Shown here: positions 52,475-61,400 of the stretch, one piece after another
How positions within the stretch are numbered: the stretch's first letter is position 1
Layout: each line of letters starts with the position of its first letter
DNA from: Symbiodinium natans
Lineage: Eukaryota > Sar > Dinophyceae > Suessiales > Symbiodiniaceae
DNA length: 64,000 nt
Reading direction: 5' to 3'
Assembly: GCA_905221605.1 (NCBI GenBank)
Contig: CAJNDS010002540.1
Location: forward strand, 26,001-90,000
Position numbers and translations under genes: made by a program
Notes under the pieces: generated by a model
The model's input: the letters and a program-made list of their open reading frames with translations, nothing else
What the model was told of the DNA's origin: nothing
Database searches by the model: none

Positions 52475-55400
52475 ACGGCATGTTTGTTGTTCTTTGTTGT
52501 TCATTGATTTTGCTTGCTCTTGCATACCATATACTTCTACGCCATTACATCAATACTATCTTACACAATAGAAGAAGAGCTCTTGTTCCGTGTTCGAGCT
52601 CCAGCGACTCCAGTCTCTACGCTTTGTTCTCGGCAGCGCAACGGCCCCCCAGCGTAGGTCCTCGACCCAGGAAGGAGGCTGGTCTGGTTGACCGCTCTGC
52701 ATCTTGGCCAGCACTAGGCCAGAGTGTGAAACACAATGCAACCCCCTCCACCGTGTCCATGACCTCAGTAGCTGCAGATAAAGGAAATAGGTAGAGTTCA
52801 GTGACATGCACGTGTTGTGACACGGTCTCTACGTTTGCCCGCGAGCGGCTCGTGGGCCGCGCCCTCTGCGGACACGGCCGCGGCCGAGAGCCGCTCTGCG
52901 GAGTCGAAGAGCTCCTGGCCCGGAGGTGCCTCGAACCTGGTCACAGGGTCACTCAGGTCCTGCCCTACTCGTGCCCCTCTCAGCTCTCAGGCTGGCAGCC
53001 GCTGGCAAGCTCCCCTGCCTCTGCCGGAGCAGCGCCATCTCAGTGAAGAGCGTGTCGAGCTGGCGCACGGTCTGCCCGAAGAGGCCCTCGCGCACCGCCT
53101 CGACGGCAGCCTCCATGAAGGCGGTCTCGTTGCAAGAGCTGCCAGGCGCTGCCTGCGCCATCCCTGCAACATCGTGGGCAGCCAACTCCTGCAGCATGCC
53201 CGTGTCTGCGACCTGCGCGGCCATGCGTCCGATGGCCGCGGCGGCCGCGGCCCAGACCTCCCTCAGGGTGCGCTGCTCGCTTTCGTGGGCGCGGCCGCTG
53301 GAGGCGTAGGCGGCCTTCAGCTCCGCAAAGCCGGCGCCGCATTGGGTGTATGTGTCCAGCAAACCGACAGCATGCTGGAAGGACCTGCCAAAGAAGTGCG
53401 CTGGGCTCCTCTCTTCGCTTTCTTCTTGTGTGCCCACCTCTCTACCTCACACTCTCTGTTCTTTTCTGTGAGCATGCATGACACTCGAAAGCACGCTCAA
53501 TCTCCGAAGTTATGTTTCGCTTCTGCTTCTGGGAAGCTGACATGGGACAGCTTCAGGTTGGAATCTCCGTGATGCTTGAATTGTTGTTTCGGAAGGGAAA
53601 TGGAATTTTCGACTGCCCTTTCTCGAGCCCGGAGAAAGTTTCGAGCGTTTTTGGCAAAATCCAAAAAACATCTTGTGTTTGTCTTGTTGTGAATTGAGAA
53701 ACCAAGAGGTAACTGGGGAGTTCTTGGATTTTGGACGAAGACGAAGCCTGGAAAGCAACAACATCGTGGGACCTGCCTGTCGAGAAACAAAGCCCATAGC
53801 TTTGGCCCTGGAAACACAGATTCCCTTTCATAGGGGCCTGCCCGTAAGCAACAACTTGTTTGGGGTTTTCCAACAAAAACTCACATTATCATGGTAAGCT
53901 TTCTTCACTGCAAAAGAAGACAACCAAAATGCTGACTGTTTTGAATCTACCCCAAAAGTGACCAAATGCGTCGAGAAAAAGAGCGTTCCTCGGCTCCATT
54001 CTCTGGTAAATTCCCCATCACCGGCAGTGCTACTAGACCAGCACCGGCTGATGGGAGACAGGACAGGAAAGAGGACAGACAGCAGCTCAGGACACATGGC
54101 GCGGCCATCAAGCGGCAAGCAGGCCTGTCAGGTAGGCGCTTTGGAGCATATGGCGGCCGGCTGAAGCAGCAAGACTGGGAAATCTACAAATCTGCGCCCA
54201 ACGTAAGAGCCCCATAGCCTTTAGCACACAGTGTGCGGAATCAGCTGGTTCAGCAACGGTGTTTCTTCTTGCCAGGTCTGCGGCCATCTGCGAGAGAAAG
54301 CAGTCTTTCTTTTGAGTGTTTAGGACAGAGTCATCTTCCGGGGTGCCCAAAGCACTGTCGGGTCAGCGACTGCACCGAAAAAATAGCGGCCAAAAAGCCA
54401 GGAACTCTCAGGCTTGGCAAGGGGGCAGGAAGCTGCTAGCCGGCTTTTGGGTAAGGTGTACTGTGTTTTTGGTGAGTGAAACTAGTTTTGGCGCGTGCTT
54501 TCTCCTACACATGCGGCAGGAAAATACCAGTTTCAGGCTGCGTTACAAGTTTGAAGGTCACGAAAGGCTTGTGACAAACATTTTCTGCTTGCAAATGGGA
54601 CCTGCTACCTCAAGCCCTTCCTACATCCATCCTCAGCCGTATAATCCTTAATCAATACGAATACATACAGCTGCCCTTGGTTGATCATGCCGCATGCCTT
54701 CCAAGAAAAGTGGGTTGAGCTTGTACCCTGTTTTGCAATGTTTTGCATCCTTGGAACCTCCATTCTCAGTTCATGTGAAGCTACAAAGGCACGCTGCTGA
54801 ACATTAGTAGGTTTTCCAGAATGGATTGAGCTTGCATCCTGGAAGACAAGGTGAATCTGCTTTAAACTTTTTTGAACCGCCTTGGTATATGAACTTTGGG
54901 ACAAGGGATGCTTGAAGTGAACATTTTGTTTTGGTAATGTAGGTTTCGGGGAAAAGCAGATGGCCTAACCGGCCTAACCGCTAGCCGACGACAAGCATGG
55001 AATTTCATGAGCCTCTTTGCTTTTCCTGCATGTCTTGCCGCAAAACGCAGGAAAAAACTTGCAAAAGCCGCGGTCCTGGCCCCACGCCTTCTCCGGACAA
55101 AGGTTTTCGTCAAAATGTCTTCGAGAGGCCGCACGCGGCTGAATTTCGTCGTCAAAACTGCCAAAAGCACGGCTGCTTTTGTCGCCCAACTTCTGCTGGA
55201 AGTAAAAATCAGCAAAGCCTCCGCCTATTCCAGCAGAAGTTTGGTGACAACAGCAGCCGTGATTTTTCGAGAGCTGTTTATGTCAAGTTTAGCTGATCTC
55301 TTGTCTTGGCTTGAGACACCCGAAACCCGGAAACATTTCAATATCCAGGTCAGAGAGTCTCACCTGACGACCCATCACCCTGAAACTTTCATTCCAACCA

Positions 55401-58400
55401 GAAGGGGAACAACTTCAGAGAGCAATCCCTCTTGATGGCACGGGCCTTAAAATGCAAAAAAGGGGGTTGGGGGGGGGGGGGGGGGGGGTTGGGGGGGGCC
55501 CTCTCATTTGCAAAGGCGGCTCTCTCCCTCTTGCTCCATCTCTTTGCTCTTGCCATTGCACCTCAGGTACCCGTCGTAGGCGTCAAGGTACCGGTCCAGC
55601 TCTTTGCGCAGCTCCCACCACGAGGCGTCCAGCGCCCTCAGGGTCGAGGTGAAGGAGAGCTCGCGGAGCTCGTCCTGGCCCGCAAGCTTTGCGTGTGAGC
55701 AACAGCAATACATGATCAGTACATGAACTACTTGATGGCAAACCGATGCAAACCTGCATGCTGCCAGCATCTGCCGGTCCTGTAAACCGCTTGGGTAGAC
55801 CTCTTTTCACTTTCGCCATTATGATTCGCTAAGCAAAATGGTCACGAGAGCTAAACATAGGACCGACGACAACTCCTGAACTGCTGCATCAACCTTCATT
55901 TAAGTTCACAGAAACCACTGTCACACTTGCACAAACAATTTTGCTCTGCCAAACAGAATGGCTGCCAAGGCTTTAAAACGACTTGAAAAAGGAAAATAAG
56001 GAAAATATACAAAACAACACTGGCGCTATTTAAACGACGTCTCCTCCTCAACCTTTGAACCTTTGAGCTTATCTTCCATAAACCATTAACTATTGTAGGA
56101 ATGTTCATTGTCATGCTATAGCGACTTTGTTTGAAGTACATTTGGGATGAAGCTCACAAGGTTTTCATTTGGTGGGATCTTCACGTTTTCCACGAAGCGC
56201 TTGGATCATGTTCCATAGCAGCTGTAGCACAGTGACATGAGGTCCTGAAAGCCGTTGGAAAGCCTGGACTGCAGCAGCCTAAGTACGAGACTCACACCGG
56301 TCCAGGTCACTGTGTGTTGCACGTGAAAACTCTTAACTTCTAAACTCTTCTGCCCAGCCCTCCTCGCCTGCTCTTCGAGGCAGCCGCGTGGTAGATTCCC
56401 AGCGTCCGCAACTTTGCGCGCATGACTTGGTTCATGGTCACAACGAAGTCCGCAGTCCTCCACCCATGACCAGTCTGTCGATGATAACCGTTCCCGTCCA
56501 ACGTAAGAACTCACAGACGCGAGAGTGTGTCTGGCAGTTTGCCCATACCGCCGTCAATATTGACATGCTACGGGTGTTGCGGCCTGAATCCTGTGGTCGA
56601 TTGACAAACAATCACACTACGTCACTACGGTCATGACATGAAAGAATGCTCCTCCGCGCCACTGTAGCCCCGCCAGAGGTCTGAGTGCGGGCTGTGGTTT
56701 GGAGGGTCGCCTTCAGCGTCGCCGTTTCCTTCACGACCGAGTGTATCGAGTTGTTGCGGGATTGGCCGACCTGCTTCGCAAGTGCGCAGAAGGCAAGACT
56801 TGACTTAGTCAGGTGCATCCTGCAACCCCCCCTTCCTTACGCTAGCTTTTGGCACCTGGATGGCGGATCGGAAGGTTTGGAGAGCGCGCTGGGAGGCGAT
56901 CTGGGCCACAGGGTGCAGGTTCCGCTGGAGCAGCTGCCGCATCTCCTGGACGTCCCGGGCCAGGCCGGCGTGCATCTGCCGGAAGTCCCGGAGCTCCGTG
57001 GCCTGTAAGAGGCTGGCGGACTGCGAGCGGTCCCTGAAGTAGGCCTGGAAGAGGTTCCGCCTCGGGGTATAAGTCTATAGAAGTCTATTAAACCATATTT
57101 ACATATTTACCATACGTCTAACCGAGTCCATCCCCCCAAGTCACGGCCACATGCACCATGGCATCCGAGCGGCAGCTCCGTTTGCAGAGTGAAGACGCCC
57201 TCCTCGCCAAGAGGTTTCTCACTCCAACGTATCTTCTCTCTCTCAGGACCCTTCAACATGGTCGAATTCCTTTCCTCACTGTGCGCTACAACACCTCCGG
57301 CTCCGTGCGACCCTTTGACTTTTTTTGGGGTTCATCTGAAACTGGGGGAATGAGCTACCAAAAGAGCTACTTACCACTGGTGGCCCTCAAACCACCCTCA
57401 AACACCCCCCCCCCCCCCCAGAGTCCCCCAAAGTCTCCTCGAGGCTCGCGCGGATCGCCGCGTCGCCCTGCTTCACGGCATCTCGGACGCAGTGCAGATC
57501 ACAGAAGACCCGGGCAAGGCCGTGCCTCGGTGCTTCCGAGCCAGGTCAGACAATGTAAGAATCTCAGAACACGAGTCGTTTGGGTGCGAAACGAAACAGC
57601 ATTGGCCTAAGAGAGGCAATAGCATTCACGACAAAGAACATGTTCTTAATGCAGATTCCACAATAAATACATGACCTGAAGCACAAACCCCCCGATAAGC
57701 AAAACCCAGATCTTGCTAGTTTCGTGGAAAATTGAGCTGCAGGTATTCGCAAACACATAAAAAGCGCTGACAAAGAATTGAAACGAGACAGGCAATATGT
57801 ACAATAATGCAGCAACACGCATGACCTGAAGCAACACTTGACAAACAATTGAAAATCAGAGAGGCAATACAGTAACACAGGAAGCATCTAGCCTGAAGCA
57901 TTCTGGGCATGCTTCGCAAAACCTTCGGTTGCGGATGTTTATCAAAACCAGTATAAATACAAACAACATAACTATTTGGGTATGGCTCAAAACCCCAGTT
58001 TGTCGCGGGGGGGGGGGGGGGGGGGGGGGGAAAGAAGGCCTTGTCGCGCCAGCTTTGTTAGAAACCCTTGTCGCGCCGCACACGCCTTATCGCAAGCCTT
58101 GTACAAGCCCTATCGTTGAGCTGCCGCTATACATCTAATAATTTATATATATATATATATGTATATGTGTATTATCGACTCTTGCTATACGTGGTACGTG
58201 CATATTCTCTAATACGAAAGACAAGAAAGTACAAACAAGCGTGCGCCCACAATCCCCCAGAGGAAACCAGAGTAGTAGTACGAGTAGTAGCCATAGTGAC
58301 CATCGCAACAATCAAAACTCTTCTTCTCAGTACTCTCATAAAGCAAGTATGAGGCACTGCAGGGAGTTGCAGTCTTCGTTGTCGGCCGTCGCAAAGCTGC

Positions 58401-61400
58401 TCTCCCTTTTCCCTAGCCGATTCTTGCTGTTCAATACTCCGACAAGTCGGGACACCTCCGGGAAAGTGATCTCTCTCTCTCTCTCTCTCTCTAGAGAATT
58501 TAAGGCGGAGGAAGGGACCGAAGGAAGTAAAGGAGGCCTGTAGGGGAACCCTGTTAAAACTTGGGGGTGGAAGGAGTTTCTACAGAAATCCGTTTGAAAA
58601 CAGAGCTCGGCCTTGCCGAACTTGGACAGCACCTTGCCAACCTTGATTTCGGGACCAGGACTTGAAATGTCCACGTCCGAAGTTGCCTCCAGAGCATCCT
58701 CGACCTGCTCTGCCGCATCGGCGATGTACTCCACCCTAGGCTGTGAGCTTCCCCCAAAGGTATGTATCCGCAAACTTTGGGAAGCCCCCCACCGCCACCC
58801 TCTCCTCCCCAAAAGAAATTTCCATAAAAATTCGCCGGGGGCTCTGTCCGTGCTCGCTTTGCCATTGAGCCAGCTGGAAGTCCCGCGTGATCTCCCGGTC
58901 GGCGCACTCCTGGAGTCAAGGGCTCCCCATTCTTTACTTTCTTTACATTCTTCCCAACGACTGCACACCGCCACGGCACTCTCCCGGCACTTGTTCTCCC
59001 GTCCTTGACGGTTGTGGGTGTGATGCCCGATTGGCCTGGCTCGTCCACATCCCCGAGGTTCCATGCGTACCAGGACAGCCCCTCCCCCGCATCATCGATC
59101 TCGGACCCGAAGACGTTCGTAAAGTCATCGGTGTCAGGAATACTGAAGAGGTTCTCCGGTCCCCCAGAGAGGCCGGTCCTCTTCTTCTTCGTCTTCGGCG
59201 TGCTGAAGATGAAGCCGCAGGGGTTGTTCGTGTCCTTGAGCTGCTCGGCCTCGTCGTTCATCTTCTTCGGGTCGAAGTCCCTGGAGGCCGGGTTGACCTC
59301 CTCCTTGCACTCCGGCGCGTAGACCGGGTCCTGAGCAAAGCAGCAGCAGTGGGGCCCAGGGGGTGAGGGAGGCGAGGGAAAGCGAGATAGACAGCGGCAG
59401 TACGCGGTCCTCGGCCGCAAAGGTCAGCTGCGGTGGCACCTGGAGTTTGGACTGGAATCGCTTCGGCAACTTGACCCCGAAGGCTTCGAAGTTGCTGTCG
59501 AAGTCGCTCACCGGGACGACCTGCCAGACCGAGATTTTCAGTTGCTTCTCACGGGGCTGAAGTGATGTAAAGCGGCTACAGTTTACAGTCAACGTGCGCT
59601 ACCTGCAGCAGCGGCACGACTATGCGCACAGGGGTGTGCAATAACAAGGCATCGCACACATTTCAGCTTTTGGTGCGAAACCGCTTGGTGGAAATGAGCA
59701 TAGCTTTGGCCGTTTTGAAAGTCAACTCAATCCTCACCGACCTCACCTCCAGATCCCAGACCAGCCTTCAGGGTTTGCCGGTTCGGGGCCACAAACTTAC
59801 AGTCCTAGTGATCAGGATCCTTAGGATATGAGCCCAAGTGGCTTAGGCCCGTTGCTGGTGGGTGATATCGCTAGGCCAAACTACGATGCGGCTCGTGGAG
59901 CTGGTAGTGCAAGAGCGCCTATGACATCAATGGTGGGACCGATCCTGTATGTACAGGATTTGGACATTGGTCGGACGCAACTTGGTCCAGATCGTGATGG
60001 GATGATATCGGCTGGTTTGAGCATGGATGGTGGAATTACAACGACAACTGGACCCGATTCTGCGATCACCCGACGGGCGGCGAAGGCGCTGCGATGAGAG
60101 AAGCTGGTTCTGTGACGGCCCTCGCTGCCGACAGCAGCCCCCACAGCACCGATAACGCTACCTTCCGATGGATGAGCTAAGGCAGCAGGAACTGGGGAGG
60201 CACTTTCAGACTATGACTGTGAAGAGGTCGTTAATTTGACAGGCCCTGCACCGCAAGGGATTCTGGTGGTCCAAGAGAAAAGATGCATTCCACGGGAGCT
60301 CCTGATGTTCAAGAATGTGGTGGATGTGGCAGTGCAGACGAAATGAAGCTGAGGCTTTTGTGGCGGGAGGCCACCCACGCTGGAGGTGCAGTCTCAAGAG
60401 ACCCCCACCGGCCTGAACCACCGAGGCAAGCCTGGAGCCAAAGGCTGGCAACCAGCATCTCGGAGTGAATCTGCGGTCGAGTTGGAGGGCTCTCTAAACG
60501 CAAACCTTCTGGAGGTCAGATGGTCGAGCTGAGGATGGAAGGTGCAGCCCAGGACCTGCGCAAAAAACTCAGGGACTTTGCGGCCCAGGCCTCAACCGTC
60601 TCTGGAGGTCCATGGTCCTTGAAGGGGAGGTGAATCATCCACTTTTTTTGAGGGGGAGGTGACAATCCTGGAAACTTTCTGGAAGGGCTCGGAGATCAGA
60701 AGTGGCCGAGGCTGGACAGGAGAGTGATGACGACGGCAACGCAACTTAAGTTGAAGGGTGTGGCAGAAATTCCTCCTGCGAACCTGCTGTTCTTGGAGTT
60801 TGGAGGCGCCTTAGGCATTAGGGCTATGCTGATGTGTTGGAGCCGATTGCGGACATGAAGAACAGCAGCCTTTGAAAAGGGGCGAATGGCAACTCCTCAA
60901 AAGTGACGATAGAGACGCACCGGAAAGAGCCTGTGCCGGCCAAATGAAGAACTCCAACAGCCTGGAAGATTTGCAAGATCGGTCGGAAATCTTGAGATTT
61001 TTGGCTGAGGAGGAGAGGGCGTTGCCGGAATATCTGCGAGATGTTGGCGACACCATTAAAGGGAGAAAAAGAAACAAGGTGCTTGAGGCGCAAGGACTGG
61101 TTGCGGATCAAGCCTTAAGACGGCATCAGAGAGCAGGGACATTCGTCACCGAGGACCAGCCAAGGTGTTGGAGAATGAAGTATGTGCACCTTTAGAAGGA
61201 TCACCACAAGCTGGTGGCACTCGGCATTTGGGTTGCGAAAGTCCTTCAGAATGAAGCTGGGGGTACTGTCGCAGACGGAATAGATTGGATAGATCTTGGC
61301 GTTTTGGATCTGTGCGTGCGATATGCTTGATGCTGCCATGTCCGAAGGCCTGGATCATTGATCCTCAGATTTGCGGAACCCGAGAACTGCACCAAGCCGG

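Noticed and set aside
55007-55435. Plus-strand frame of 142 codons
   Set aside because: Lies over the fold-back in an intron, no domain, no ortholog in copy A; composition not decisive.
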